Of a DNA stretch of 64,000 nucleotides, positions 38,068 to 47,935 are shown one piece after another. Where the stretch lies: assembly GCF_001590835.1 (NCBI RefSeq), contig NZ_LTAQ01000001.1, positions 882,572-946,571 on the forward strand, written 5' to 3'. Position 1 is the first letter of the stretch, and each line of letters opens with the position of its first letter. The notes beneath the pieces were generated by a model. That model was not told where the DNA came from. It was given only the letters and a program-made list of their open reading frames with translations, and did no database searches. The translations under genes and the position numbers were made by a program. Origin of the DNA: Bacillus gaemokensis (GTDB lineage: Bacteria; Bacillota; Bacilli; Bacillales; Bacillaceae_G).

Positions 38068-38625
38068 TCAATCTATTTTTTTAATTATTTTCGCAGGATT
38101 CCCGCCAACTACAACATTATTTGGTACATCTTTCGTTACAACTGCACCAGAAGCAATCACCGCATTATCTCCAATTGTAATTCCTGGATTAATAATCGCT
38201 CTTCCGCCAATCCATACATTATTCCCGATTTTTACTGGCTTACCAAATTCAATTCCGCTTATGCGCTCGATCGGATTAAGTGGATGCGTTGCCGTATAAA
38301 TGTGAACACCTGGAGCTAACATGCAGTTCTCCCCAATCGTTACTGGACATACATCTAAAATGACGCAATCAAAATTCGCGTAAAAGTTTTCTCCAACATG
38401 AATGTTATAACCGTAATCACATTTAAACGCAGATTCAATGTGAATGTTGTTACCTGTTGATCCAAATAATTCTTTTACGATCAAACTCCGCTCTTCATAT
38501 TTTGTTTCCGGTATTTCATTTAATTTTCTTGTTAATATGCGAGCCTGCTCCCTGCCTTCTACTAGCACCGGATCAGCAGGTACATACATTTCTCCTTGTA
38601 TCATCTTTTCTTTTTCTGTTTTCAC
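38068..38625 (-). CDS. maa: Maltose/sugar O-acetyltransferase, 185 aa
   Basis: Left-handed beta-helix acetyltransferase. The N-terminal Mac domain reads [20 protein letters not shown]; hexapeptide repeats follow from [20 protein letters not shown] to [18 protein letters not shown]. The catalytic His lies in [13 protein letters not shown]. Transfers acetyl to sugars such as maltose or glucose. A GTG start at 38625 is preferred because AAGGGGAAG is placed properly for it and too close to the earlier ATG. Confidence 0.9.
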   Translation of the reverse strand: MKTEKEKMIQGEMYVPADPVLVEGREQARILTRKLNEIPETKYEERSLIVKELFGSTGNNIHIESAFKCDYGYNIHVGENFYANFDCVILDVCPVTIGENCMLAPGVHIYTATHPLNPIERISGIEFGKPVKIGNNVWIGGRAIINPGITIGDNAVIASGAVVTKDVPNNVVVGGNPAKIIKKID

Positions 38626-38682
38626 AAACATCTTCCCCTTCAAACACGTATATATAAGTTATTCATTCCTTATGATAGCACA

Positions 38683-38722
38683 AAAAGAAAGGCCTGAACG
38701 AAGCATACGTTCAGACCTTTCT
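38683..38722. terminator. Terminator of acsA
   Basis: AAAGAAAGGTCTGAACG-tatgctt-CGTTCAGGCCTTTCTTT with T-runs on both strands. Confidence 0.88.
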
Positions 38723-38725
38723 TTT

Positions 38726-40444
38726 TTAATCTTCCATCGTTGATAAATCTCCTGTTGGCAAGTTTAACTCCCATGCTTTTAACACACGTCGCATAATTTT
38801 ACCACTTCTCGTTTTCGGTAATTTATCTCGGAATTCAATTTGTCTTGGCGCTGCGTGAGCTGCAAGTCCTTTTTTCACAAATTGACGAATTTCTTCTTTT
38901 AATTCATCAGATGCTTCGTACCCTGCACGTAGTGCGATAAATGCTTTAATAATTTCACCGCGCACTGGGTCTGGAATACCGATTACACCAGCTTCCGCTA
39001 CAGCTGCGTGTTCAATTAATTTACTTTCTACTTCAAATGGGCCAACGCGCTCACCTGATGTCATAATTACATCATCAATACGTCCTTGGAACCAGAAGTA
39101 TCCATCTTCATCCATATAAGCAGAGTCACCTGACACATACCAATCTCCTGGCATAAAGTAAGACTCATATTTTTGCGGATTGTTCCAAACTGCGCGCATC
39201 ATCGATGGCCATCCCTTTGCAATCGCTAAGTTCCCCATTGTATATGGCGGTACTTCATTTCCTTCATTATCAACAATTGCAGCCTTCACGCCTGGAATTG
39301 GTTTCCCCATTGATCCCGGGCGAATTTCCATACAAGGGTAGTTACAGATAACTTGTCCACCTGTTTCTGTCATCCACCATGTATCATGAATACGAAGGCC
39401 AAATGCGCTCATTCCCCAGCGAATAACTTCTGGGTTTAACGGTTCACCGACACTTAACACGTGACGTAGCGCTGATAAGTCGTATTTCTTAATCGCCCCT
39501 TCTCCTGCTCCCATTAACATACGGAACGCTGTTGGTGCACTATACCAAACCGTTACACCGTAATCTTGTAACGCTTCATACCATGCTTCTGGACTAAAAC
39601 GACCTCCTAAAACGACATTTGAGCCGCCTACTAACCATGGTGCGAAAATACCGTAAGCAGTTCCTGTCACCCAGCCCGGGTCAGCTGTGCACCAATATAC
39701 ATCGTCTTCTTTTAAATCTAGCACCCATTTTGCAGTTTGATAGTGCTGTACCATTGCATTTTGTGCGTGAAGAACACCTTTTGGTTTCCCTGTAGAACCG
39801 GACGTATAATGAAGAATCAATCCATCCTCACGGTCTAACCATTCAATATTCAGCTCTTTTGAAGCTTGTTCAAATAATGGATTAAACGCAACAAGCTTCC
39901 CGCCGTCTTCTACATTTTCTCCAACAAGAAAGACTGTTTTTAATGCTGGTAAATCGTTGAGTGGTATACGCTCTAACAATTCAGGTGTTGTAATTAACAC
40001 CTTTGCCTCGCTATCTTCTAAGCGATCGCGCACTGCTCCTTCCATAAATGCTTCAAATAACGGACCAACAATCGCTCCTAATTTGACCGCACCAAGAAGT
40101 GCAAAATATAATTCTGGTGAACGCGGCATGAAAATAAAAACGCGGTCTCCTTTTTCCACATCGCCATAATTTTTCAAGACATTTCCCGCTTTGTTAGAGA
40201 ACTCTTTCATTTCTTTAAATGTATATTTCTCTTTACGCGATCCATCTTGATAATAAAGTGCTACTTTATTTTTTCGATCAGATTTCGCATGTTTATCAAT
40301 TGCCTCATATGCCATATTTACTCGGCCTGTTTCAGACCAAGAAAAATTTTTATTAACCTCTTCCCAGTTAAAATTTGCATATGTTTCTTCATAATCGGGC
40401 AAATTATTTTCTCCTTTAATGACAGGAAGCGTTTCCACTTTCAT
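38726..40444 (-). CDS. acsA: Acetyl-CoA synthetase, 572 aa
   Basis: Activates acetate to acetyl-CoA via acetyl-AMP. The adenylation loop LHYTSGSTGKPKGVLHAQ is near residue 215, and the regulatory/catalytic Lys in LPKTRSGKIMRRVLK near 548 is the site acetylated by AcuA in B. subtilis. Length matches the Bacillus enzyme. Divergent from acuABC, with a cre-like palindrome inside its first codons. Confidence 0.96.
   Translation of the reverse strand: MKVETLPVIKGENNLPDYEETYANFNWEEVNKNFSWSETGRVNMAYEAIDKHAKSDRKNKVALYYQDGSRKEKYTFKEMKEFSNKAGNVLKNYGDVEKGDRVFIFMPRSPELYFALLGAVKLGAIVGPLFEAFMEGAVRDRLEDSEAKVLITTPELLERIPLNDLPALKTVFLVGENVEDGGKLVAFNPLFEQASKELNIEWLDREDGLILHYTSGSTGKPKGVLHAQNAMVQHYQTAKWVLDLKEDDVYWCTADPGWVTGTAYGIFAPWLVGGSNVVLGGRFSPEAWYEALQDYGVTVWYSAPTAFRMLMGAGEGAIKKYDLSALRHVLSVGEPLNPEVIRWGMSAFGLRIHDTWWMTETGGQVICNYPCMEIRPGSMGKPIPGVKAAIVDNEGNEVPPYTMGNLAIAKGWPSMMRAVWNNPQKYESYFMPGDWYVSGDSAYMDEDGYFWFQGRIDDVIMTSGERVGPFEVESKLIEHAAVAEAGVIGIPDPVRGEIIKAFIALRAGYEASDELKEEIRQFVKKGLAAHAAPRQIEFRDKLPKTRSGKIMRRVLKAWELNLPTGDLSTMED
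40425..40436. promoter_or_regulatory. cre-like palindrome in acsA 5' coding region
   Basis: GGAAGCGTTTCC, a perfect palindrome apart from the centre, covering codons 3-7 of acsA. It resembles the cre core (AANCGNTT) but its outer bases fit poorly. A CcpA roadblock site near the acsA start is known in B. subtilis. Confidence 0.45.
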
Positions 40445-40621
40445 ACTTTACATCCCCCTCCTATGTATTCTATTATCTATTATAATGATATTATTTAAAA
40501 TTTTCAGTATATTTGTTGGTTTTTAGACAAATTTTTAATGACAAAATTCGATTCACATCGCATATATTATAAAGTACCATATATACTAGATTCACAAACC
40601 CTCAAGGTGGTGAGCCAAAAA

Positions 40622-41254
40622 TTGATTCATAAAAAAATATATAATGCAAGAAACTTAAGAACGCCCAAAGGAACCTTAATCATTGAAGGTCCTGTGTCTA
40701 CACATAATCTCGAAATGTATGAATTCCATCAAGATTTAGTTGCGTTTCGCCCTGCCGATCAGCAATATAAAGCAATTGTCGAAATTTCTAAATTACCAGA
40801 AGCTCGTCTCATTATTGCAAGACATGAACAAATGATTGTCGGATATGTTACATACTTATATCCTGATCCATTAGAACGTTGGTCAGAAGGAAATATGGAA
40901 AATTTAATTGAACTCGGGGCAATTGAAGTCATTCCAGCATTTCGGGGATGCTCTGTTGGAAGAAATCTATTAGAAGTTTCTATGATGGATGACCATATGG
41001 AAGATTATATTATATTAACGACCGAATATTATTGGCACTGGGATTTAAAACAAACCGGTTTAAATGTTTGGGAATATCGAAAAGTAATGGAAAAAATGAT
41101 GAATGCTGGCGGTTTAGAATGGATGGCAACAGACGATCCAGAAATTTGTTCGCACCCTGCCAACTGTTTAATGGTTCGCATCGGTAAACGCGTGGATCCA
41201 AATTCCATCCAAGCATTTGACCGCTTACGCTTTCAAAACCGTTTTATGTATTAA
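40622..41254 (+). CDS. acuA: Protein acetyltransferase AcuA, 210 aa
   Basis: GNAT-family enzyme that acetylates and switches off AcsA. Highly conserved parts: LIIEGPVSTHNLEMYEFHQD, VGYVTYLYPDPLERWSEGN, the acetyl-CoA loop VIPAFRGCSVGRNLL and TTEYYWHWDLK. I place the start at TTG 40622 (TTG-ATT-CAT-AAA) with GGTGAG seven bases before; this gives 210 residues, the length of B. subtilis AcuA, while the frame to 40538 has no site. First gene of acuABC. Confidence 0.93.
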   Translation: MIHKKIYNARNLRTPKGTLIIEGPVSTHNLEMYEFHQDLVAFRPADQQYKAIVEISKLPEARLIIARHEQMIVGYVTYLYPDPLERWSEGNMENLIELGAIEVIPAFRGCSVGRNLLEVSMMDDHMEDYIILTTEYYWHWDLKQTGLNVWEYRKVMEKMMNAGGLEWMATDDPEICSHPANCLMVRIGKRVDPNSIQAFDRLRFQNRFMY

Positions 41255-41271
41255 GAAGGGAGGCATATAAA

Positions 41272-41916
41272 ATGATTGTAGAAGAAATTATGAATCATGA
41301 TGTAATAGTATTGCACCCAGATGATACGATAGAGACCGCAATACGAACCATACGGACAAAGGGTATTCGGCACATTCCAATTGTTAATCATGACAACAAC
41401 GTAGTCGGCATTATTTCCGACCGCGACGTACGTGATGCAAGTCCATCCATTCTTGATGAACAGGTTTCACTAGATATGCTGAAGCAACCCATTCAATTAA
41501 TTATGAAACAACCGGTGATGACATGCCATCCTCTTGATTTTGTTGAAGAAATTGCGACGTTATTTTTTGAGAATAAAATCGGCTGCCTTCCTGTTACAAA
41601 GGGCGGGAAGCTCGTTGGAATCATTTCAGAATCCACAGTGCTTCACACACTCGTGAAATTAACAGGCGCTCATCAGCCAAGTTCACAAATTGAAATTCAA
41701 GTAAAAAATGAACCTGGTATTCTCGGAAAAGTAGTTGCTATTTTTAGTGAGCTACAAATCAATATCGTGAGCGTTCTCGTCTATCCAGCAAAAGACGAGA
41801 ATGATAAAGTACTCGTTTTTCGCATTCAAACGATGAACCCTCTAAGAGTAATTGAAGTATTAGAGAAAAAAGGCTACCGCGTTTTATGGCCAAATATAAT
41901 GGGGATGCAGGCATGA
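41272..41916 (+). CDS. acuB: AcuB, CBS-pair and ACT domain protein, 214 aa
   Basis: Two CBS motifs (residues ~5-60 and ~78-130; IVNHDNNVVGIISDRDVRD and VTKGGKLVGIISESTVLH) followed by an ACT-like domain from about 140 (KNEPGILGKVVAIFSELQIN). CBS pairs bind adenosine nucleotides and ACT domains small ligands, so it may sense energy or acetyl status in the acu system. AAGGGAGG upstream; it overlaps acuC by four bases. Confidence 0.93.
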   Translation: MIVEEIMNHDVIVLHPDDTIETAIRTIRTKGIRHIPIVNHDNNVVGIISDRDVRDASPSILDEQVSLDMLKQPIQLIMKQPVMTCHPLDFVEEIATLFFENKIGCLPVTKGGKLVGIISESTVLHTLVKLTGAHQPSSQIEIQVKNEPGILGKVVAIFSELQINIVSVLVYPAKDENDKVLVFRIQTMNPLRVIEVLEKKGYRVLWPNIMGMQA

Positions 41917-43079
41917 AGAGCGCCTTCATTTATTCAGATGATTTTCGGGGCTATTCCTTTAGCCCTGAGCATCCTTTTAATCAACTTCGCGTCACACTTA
42001 CCTATGATTTATTAGTAAAGAGTGGTTTCATTCATCCTTCTCAAGTCATTCCGCCGCGAATGGCAACAGATGAGGAAATTGCTTTTATTCATACAGAAGA
42101 ATACATAAATGCGGTAAAACGTGCTGGAGAAGGAAAATTAGAACAATCTATCGCCATGTCATACGGGCTTGGAACAGAGGATACACCGATGTTTCAAAAT
42201 ATGCATGAAGCGAGCGCATTACTCGTTGGCGGAACATTAACAGCGGTAGATACGGTACTATCCGGTAAAGCAAAGCACGCGTTAAACTTAGGTGGTGGCT
42301 TGCATCATGGGTTCCGTGGCAAAGCATCCGGTTTTTGCATCTATAACGATAGTTCTATCGCTATTAAATATATGCAGAAAAAATATGGGCTACGTGTTTT
42401 ATATATTGATACAGATGCTCATCACGGTGATGGTGTTCAATGGTCTTTTTATGATGACCCTAACGTCTGCACCATTTCACTACATGAAACAGGACGTTAT
42501 TTATTTCCAGGAACTGGTGCTGTAAACGAGCGTGGGCAAGGCGTTGGATACAGTTATTCTTTTAACGTTCCACTCGATGCCTTTACAGAAGACGAATCTT
42601 TTTTACAATCTTATCGCACTGTTGTAAAAGAAGTTGCTGCTTACTTTAAACCGGATATTATTTTAACGCAAAACGGCGCCGATGCACATTATTATGATCC
42701 TCTTACCCATCTTTGTGCAACGATGCAAATTTATCGTGAAATTCCAAAGCTTGCTCATGAAATCGCTAATGAATATTGCGACGGACGTTGGATTGCTGTT
42801 GGTGGTGGTGGCTACGACATATGGCGCGTCGTTCCAAGAGCATGGGCACTCATTTGGCTAGAAATGAACAACATCCAAAACATCTCAGGTTATCTCCCTC
42901 CAGAATGGATTGAAGCTTGGAAAGGACAAGCACCTACCCGACTTCCCCTCACATGGGAAGATCCAAACAACATGTATAATCCTATACCTCGAAAACCAGA
43001 AATTGAAGAGAAAAATGCATTAACAGTGGCAAAATCTCTTGAAATTATTCGGAATAATACAAAAAAAGCTTTATATTAA
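41913..43079 (+). CDS. acuC: AcuC, deacetylase, 388 aa
   Basis: Class I histone-deacetylase fold. Zinc and catalytic residues are in LGGGLHHGFRGKASGFCIYN and LYIDTDAHHGDGVQWSFYDD, and a late Asp/Gly segment in ILTQNGADAHYYDPL. Removes the acetyl group from AcsA to restore activity in B. subtilis. Starts in the acuB stop codon (ATGA), so coupled. Confidence 0.95.
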   Translation: MKSAFIYSDDFRGYSFSPEHPFNQLRVTLTYDLLVKSGFIHPSQVIPPRMATDEEIAFIHTEEYINAVKRAGEGKLEQSIAMSYGLGTEDTPMFQNMHEASALLVGGTLTAVDTVLSGKAKHALNLGGGLHHGFRGKASGFCIYNDSSIAIKYMQKKYGLRVLYIDTDAHHGDGVQWSFYDDPNVCTISLHETGRYLFPGTGAVNERGQGVGYSYSFNVPLDAFTEDESFLQSYRTVVKEVAAYFKPDIILTQNGADAHYYDPLTHLCATMQIYREIPKLAHEIANEYCDGRWIAVGGGGYDIWRVVPRAWALIWLEMNNIQNISGYLPPEWIEAWKGQAPTRLPLTWEDPNNMYNPIPRKPEIEEKNALTVAKSLEIIRNNTKKALY

Positions 43080-43108
43080 GAATAGGAGTGCTTCTCCTAT
43101 TCTTTTTT
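43078..43108 (+). terminator. Terminator of acuABC
   Basis: AAGAATAGGAG-tgctt-CTCCTATTCTT followed by T-run. Confidence 0.88.
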
Positions 43109-43125
43109 ATGAAAGGGGATATTTT

Positions 43126-43983
43126 ATGTGGAAAGGACAGCTCTTGTATACAAAACGAGGTACCTTTGAAATTTTCACAAAAGGAAACGGCGAACCACTT
43201 TGCGTTACACATCATTATTCACAGTTTAACGAAACTGGTGATTATTTTGCTGAAAGTTTTACCGCTACTCATTGTGTCTTTCTAATCAATTTACGAGATG
43301 CTGGTCATTCTGTAAAAGCTAAAGCAGAAAATGAATTAACTATGAGGAAAACAATTGAAGATTTAGAGGCTATCAAAGAATCTCTGCATTTTTCATCGTG
43401 GCATTTCGCTGGTCACTCTACAGGTGGGATGCTTGGGCTCTTGTATGCCATTACCTATCCAAATTCTTTGCAATCCTTAGTCGTTGTCGGCGCTGCTGCA
43501 AGTAACTATACAGAAACACCCGATTGTATTTATCATCCGAAGCATCCACGATTTCAATATATGCAAGACATCATCGAAAACTTAAAACTCCCTCATCTTA
43601 CATCAGAAGAGCGAAGTACATTATCAGCTGAACGAACAACATTATCTTTATATAAACCAGGACACTATAAAACATACTTCTCGAAACCGATTTATAAAAC
43701 AATGGCTGTAAGTCGGATGAACGCTTTCGCTAAAGAATACCCAAAATTCGATTTAAGAGACCAACTGTCATCTATTACAGCAAAAACACTAATTGTTTGC
43801 GGAAAACATGATGTTCAATGCCCGATGCAATATTCTATCGAGATACACGAGAGTATACCAGATTCTACTTTTATTCTATTTGATTACAGCAATCATTATC
43901 CTTTCTTAGAAGAAAGCGATTGTTTTTCCTCTATCATGAAAACTTTTTATAAACCATTACAACATAAAAGCAGCAGGTGCTAA
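43126..43983 (+). CDS. Alpha/beta hydrolase, 285 aa
   Basis: Nucleophile elbow HFAGHSTGGMLGLLYA (GHSTG) near residue 108, an acid candidate in TLIVCGKHDVQCP near 230, and the catalytic His in DYSNHYPFLEE near 262. N-terminus has the usual LLYTKRGTFEIFTKGNGEPL strand pair. Cytoplasmic, substrate unknown. Start has GAAAGGGG upstream. It follows the acuC terminator and ends in a shared terminator. Confidence 0.88.
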   Translation: MWKGQLLYTKRGTFEIFTKGNGEPLCVTHHYSQFNETGDYFAESFTATHCVFLINLRDAGHSVKAKAENELTMRKTIEDLEAIKESLHFSSWHFAGHSTGGMLGLLYAITYPNSLQSLVVVGAAASNYTETPDCIYHPKHPRFQYMQDIIENLKLPHLTSEERSTLSAERTTLSLYKPGHYKTYFSKPIYKTMAVSRMNAFAKEYPKFDLRDQLSSITAKTLIVCGKHDVQCPMQYSIEIHESIPDSTFILFDYSNHYPFLEESDCFSSIMKTFYKPLQHKSSRC

Positions 43984-43997
43984 CTTACCTGCTGCTT
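43970..43997. terminator. Terminator between convergent genes
   Basis: AAGCAGCAGGT-gctaactt-ACCTGCTGCTT stem; T-run on the plus strand. Confidence 0.8.
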
Positions 43998-44012
43998 GTT
44001 TAAAACCCTTCT

Positions 44013-45104
44013 TCAATTCGCTACAAACGTAACCTGATTTGCAGTTGCCCAGCCATTCATCGGTACGACTGTATATTTCACACCCTGCTTTAGCGTTGCA
44101 CCATTTTGCAAATCAAAGATTCCTACAGCTCCTTTTCGAGAAGTAAAACGATATTGCGCTTCTACTCGATTTCCATCTTCACCTTGTAATTCTACTTTTC
44201 GTCCAGCAAAAAGCTCCATATTCGGGTCTTTTCCTAGCATAATTTGAATCGACTTATTATCTATCGCTTCAGCGCTTTGAATCGCAAGTGGCTCAATAGT
44301 TCCCGCAGTAAAGGTTGGGTTTTTGAGCGTCGCCCAATCAGATGTTATTGTATACGTCGTACCTGGTTGTAATGTTTGGCCAGCAAGTAGACGGAACTTT
44401 GGTGCTTGTCTGCCATCTGCCGCTTGTGTAAACGGAACATATCCTACTACAATTCGTTCCCCGGAACTTGATGTGATCGTTACTTTCCTGTCTCGTAGCG
44501 AAGAAATAATTTGATATTGTTTTCCTTCTTTATCTTTGTTTTCTTCATCCAATTGAAACGCTTGATCTCCTCTTCCTGCTTTATATGCCTCAATAATATT
44601 CGCGTAATCTGTCACACCGTCTTCTAAAAAGGATTCAATTTCAAACGTATCATTTGTTACTTGTTTCGCTTGGCGAACATTAATTTTTTCAGTACTCGCC
44701 TCAAATTTTTCTTTCTTTCCACCTTTATAACTTACCTTATATTTTGTACCTGGTTTTTGAATTGTAACAGGTACAATATATGTACTTGTCGCACCTGTTT
44801 TTAATCGTGGGACATTCACAATTTCTAAGCCATTATCAAATACAAAGTTTTTCTTAATCGCCTCTAAATTTTCTAATTTCACCTCTTCTTCTGATAAAGG
44901 TTTAGAAAATGTTAATTGTAATGTCATCGCGTTTAGTGGTTGTAATTTTGTAATCTGCGCTTCTTTTTGCTTTTTTTCTTTTTTCGCTTCTTGCTTTGTT
45001 TCCTGTTTTGATTGCGCTTTTGCTTCCTCCTGCACACACCCTGTTACCATTACTGTAAATCCAATCATGGCTGGTACTAAAAATTTTATTTTTCTCATCC
45101 TCAT
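44013..45104 (-). CDS. Ig-like repeat lipoprotein, about 363 aa
   Basis: Signal peptide KIKFLVPAMIGFTVMVTGC with lipobox VTGC, then a Lys/Glu/Gln-rich linker (KQETKQEAKKEKKQKE). The remainder shows two or three beta-sandwich repeats: QITKLQPLNAMTLQLTFSKP and PGTKYKVSYKGG, later GTTYTITSDWATLKNPTF and IQSAEAIDNKSIQIMLGKDP. This is the SbsA-Ig-like pattern of Bacillus surface proteins. Start uncertain between ATG 45104 and 45098. Confidence 0.78.
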   Translation of the reverse strand: MRMRKIKFLVPAMIGFTVMVTGCVQEEAKAQSKQETKQEAKKEKKQKEAQITKLQPLNAMTLQLTFSKPLSEEEVKLENLEAIKKNFVFDNGLEIVNVPRLKTGATSTYIVPVTIQKPGTKYKVSYKGGKKEKFEASTEKINVRQAKQVTNDTFEIESFLEDGVTDYANIIEAYKAGRGDQAFQLDEENKDKEGKQYQIISSLRDRKVTITSSSGERIVVGYVPFTQAADGRQAPKFRLLAGQTLQPGTTYTITSDWATLKNPTFTAGTIEPLAIQSAEAIDNKSIQIMLGKDPNMELFAGRKVELQGEDGNRVEAQYRFTSRKGAVGIFDLQNGATLKQGVKYTVVPMNGWATANQVTFVAN

Positions 45105-45317
45105 CAAACCCCCAAATGATTATTTTTATTTCATATTCAACTATCTAATACTCATCTAACAGATAGCAGTTTCCTCACATCACCTTATCTGTTCACTTTC
45201 TGCCCTTAATACTTATAGTAGATGGCAAGTATAAAGTGCCCATAAATAAATTCTTAAAAAAAGATAAAATAAAGGTAATATATTTTTTATGTCGTGCGTC
45301 TTACTTATTTAAGAAAT

Positions 45318-45583
45318 GGCTTTGTTACATTACTCTGTTAATGTTTGATAAAACTGAATGAAAAACTGTCTTCTTCAAGTAACTGGTGCATTAGTATAAA
45401 AGGCCATAGAAAAAGACTGACATAATGAGTCAATCTTTTTTTTGATGTGAAAATCAAAATTGAAATGTAACAGAGAGACTTCAAACAGCATTCCTTTTTT
45501 AACGTTCTATACATATACACAACGTATTGTGGTTGAAAACATAAATTTTTTAAAAATTTAGTATTGATAACTTTAACAGAGCC
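45318..45583. mobile_element. Possible MITE or IS remnant, 266 bp
   Basis: Ends GGCTTTGTTA and TAACAGAGCC are inverted with 9 of 10 matches; an inner AATGTAACAGAG is inverted relative to the left end too. The inside is A/T-rich with a hairpin at 45412-45443 and no credible transposase. No clear target duplication. The rest of the 45105-45621 gap shows nothing else. Confidence 0.4.
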
Positions 45584-45592
45584 TAAAAAATA

Positions 45593-45621
45593 AAAAACCT
45601 GCCAATATTTTGACAAGTTTA
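45593..45621 (-). terminator. Terminator of the two-component operon
   Basis: AACTTGTCA-aaatat-TGGCAGGTT (with G-U pairs) followed by six T on the minus strand. Confidence 0.7.
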
Positions 45622-46323
45622 CTATACGTTAAAACGATATCCAGCCCCCCACACCGTCTCAATATATTGTGGATGGGCAGGATCTCTTTCAATTTTTTCA
45701 CGTAACTTCCGAACATGAACAACAACTGTAGCTAAATCTCCAGCTGAATCTAATCCCCAAATACGTTCAAATAATTGCTCCTTATTTAACACTTGATTCG
45801 GGTTCATCATAAAAAATGTTAGTAGATCAAATTCTTTTGTTGTAAAAGCAACTTCTTCGTTGTTTATGAATACTTTTCTAGCTCGCTGATCAATAGAAAT
45901 CCCATGGATATATAATGTATCTCGCTGCTTGGTCATATTTCCAGATAACCGCTCATAACGAGCGATATGAGCTTTTACTCTTGCAACTAATTCACTTGGA
46001 CTGAACGGCTTTGTAATATAATCGTCCGCTCCTAGCCCAAGTCCACGAATTTTATCGATGTCTTCTTTTTTGGCTGAGACAAGTAAAATAGGAATATCTT
46101 TCACAGCACGTATTTGTTTACAAATTTCAAAACCATTCATTTTTGGGAGCATAATATCTAAAATAATCAAATCATATTGCTCCTGTAGTGCGCAGCGCAA
46201 TCCTATTTCACCTGAATGCTGCACATCCACTTGAAAATCATGAATCTCCAAATAATCTCGTTGCAATTCCGCAATACTTACTTCGTCTTCGATTAGTAAA
46301 ACTCGCTTCAATCTACTCACCAC
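45622..46323 (-). CDS. OmpR-family response regulator, 233 aa
   Basis: Receiver domain with acidic pocket (LLIEDEVS), phospho-Asp in YDLIILDIMLPKMNG (near residue 56), the switch Ser in ILLVSAKKED and Lys in DDYITKPFSPSEL. A winged-helix output follows from ~135 with VVVHVRKLREKIERDP and TVWGAGYRFNV. The start is GTG (46323 or the next codon) and overlaps the kinase gene by about ten bases. Kinase-first order is unusual for this family. Confidence 0.93.
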   Translation of the reverse strand: MVSRLKRVLLIEDEVSIAELQRDYLEIHDFQVDVQHSGEIGLRCALQEQYDLIILDIMLPKMNGFEICKQIRAVKDIPILLVSAKKEDIDKIRGLGLGADDYITKPFSPSELVARVKAHIARYERLSGNMTKQRDTLYIHGISIDQRARKVFINNEEVAFTTKEFDLLTFFMMNPNQVLNKEQLFERIWGLDSAGDLATVVVHVRKLREKIERDPAHPQYIETVWGAGYRFNV

Positions 46324-47773
46324 ATTCCTGTACTTTTTTCAATGTGAAGAAAACACTTGTGCTTTCTCCCAATTTACTTTCCGCCCAAATCTTCCCGCCG
46401 TGTTCTTCAACAATTTGCTTTGCGATAGCTAAACCAAGTCCACTTCCACCTGTACTAGAATTACGAGACTGTTCTGCACGATAAAACCGTTCAAAAATAT
46501 ACGGAAGTGTATCAGGTTCTATACCCGATCCATTATCCGTCACCTTAACTATTACTACATCCCTTTTATCCAGTAATGTAACCGTAATTTCTTTCAGCGG
46601 CTTATCCATATACTTCACGCTATTATGAATCAAATTAGAGACAACTCGCTTCATCTTTTCACGATCGGCTGTTACATAAAACTGCGAAGAATCAAGCGAT
46701 TGAAGGTATAAATTAATTCCATTTTTACTCAAATCCATCTGCATCTCTTCTATCAAATCTTCCATAAACGTATATAATTCTATCGTCTCAAATTGAAATG
46801 GCACCCGATTCAAATCTAATTTTGAAAATAAAAATAGCTCATCAATGAGTGTATCCATATGCGTTGCTTTCGTATAAATTGTTGTTAAGTATTTGTCCAT
46901 CTTTTCCGGCGTATTTGCGACTCCGTCTTTTATTCCTTCTACATAGCCAATAATAGATGTAATTGGTGTTTTTAAATCATGTGAGATATTCGAAATGAGT
47001 TCTTTTCGATTTTCTTCATATTGCGCTTGTACTTCAATTGATTCTTTTAATTTCTGTCTCATTTCTTCAAATGCTTGGTTTAATTGTCCAATTTCATCAT
47101 GTGACGTAACTGGAATTTGAAAATGTAAATCCCCATCTTTAATTCTTCCGGTTGCATCCTTCAATGTGAGAATAGGTTTTATCACACTTCTCGAAACAAA
47201 ATAACTTAATAATCCAATGATAAAAATAGCTAAAAGTAATAACGATATAAATAAAATGGGAAATAACTTTTGCGTTAAATCTACATACGAACTTTGCTTA
47301 TTTAATACAAATATACTTCCTTTTTCATTATGAGGAAAATAAAAATCAAACTTCACGTAACGATAAAATGTATCATTTAATTCAGCAGTACCGCGACTGT
47401 TAATATTCGTTGCTTCAAATTTTGGGAGAGCTCCTTTTAGAGCGGAACTTTCAATTTCTTTTGATGCATAGGAAATTGTTTCTCCTTTCCTCACAATAAT
47501 CTTCACACCTTTTTTCTCCAATGATGGCATCATTGCTTCATCTAATAATTGTGATTGATTCTGCTTAGCTGCTAATTTTAATTCAAGGAAAGCATTTTCT
47601 TCCTCTGGTGTCAGTGGCTTTTGGATGTAAGAACTCTTATAGAAGTTTTTCACTGATTCTAAATCCCCAGTAATAGAAAAAACAATTAGAAAACCCGCAA
47701 CCAACAAAAGGGCAACTGAAACAAAAATAACAGCAATATAAGACAATAAAAACCTTGTTTTAATAGACATCAT
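46313..47773 (-). CDS. Sensor histidine kinase, 486 aa
   Basis: Membrane segments at residues ~9-33 and ~175-195 enclose an extracellular sensor of ~140 residues. Then HAMP (SRSVIKPILTLKDATGRIKD), HisKA with phospho-His in LISNISHDLKTPITSIIGYV, and HATPase with N box VSNLIHNSVKYM, DNGSGIEPDTLPYIFERFYR and GGSGLGLAIAKQIVEEHGG. Partner of the overlapping response regulator. Stimulus unknown. Confidence 0.93.
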   Translation of the reverse strand: MMSIKTRFLLSYIAVIFVSVALLLVAGFLIVFSITGDLESVKNFYKSSYIQKPLTPEEENAFLELKLAAKQNQSQLLDEAMMPSLEKKGVKIIVRKGETISYASKEIESSALKGALPKFEATNINSRGTAELNDTFYRYVKFDFYFPHNEKGSIFVLNKQSSYVDLTQKLFPILFISLLLLAIFIIGLLSYFVSRSVIKPILTLKDATGRIKDGDLHFQIPVTSHDEIGQLNQAFEEMRQKLKESIEVQAQYEENRKELISNISHDLKTPITSIIGYVEGIKDGVANTPEKMDKYLTTIYTKATHMDTLIDELFLFSKLDLNRVPFQFETIELYTFMEDLIEEMQMDLSKNGINLYLQSLDSSQFYVTADREKMKRVVSNLIHNSVKYMDKPLKEITVTLLDKRDVVIVKVTDNGSGIEPDTLPYIFERFYRAEQSRNSSTGGSGLGLAIAKQIVEEHGGKIWAESKLGESTSVFFTLKKVQECGE

Positions 47774-47935
47774 TCAAATCCTCACTTTATAAAGCTTCCT
47801 ACGTTATTCATAAGCATAAGAAGATATTTCCGAATACTCAAGCGATTTTATAGTTATTTTAGCCGTAGTTTATAAAAAATTAATATTTATATTTTACAGT
47901 ATAAAATAAGACACCTATATTCCAATACAATTCTT

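Noticed and set aside
45338-45616. 92-residue minus-strand ORF
   Set aside because: No ribosome site, odd composition rich in Cys/Phe/Tyr, and it crosses the inverted-repeat element and a terminator.
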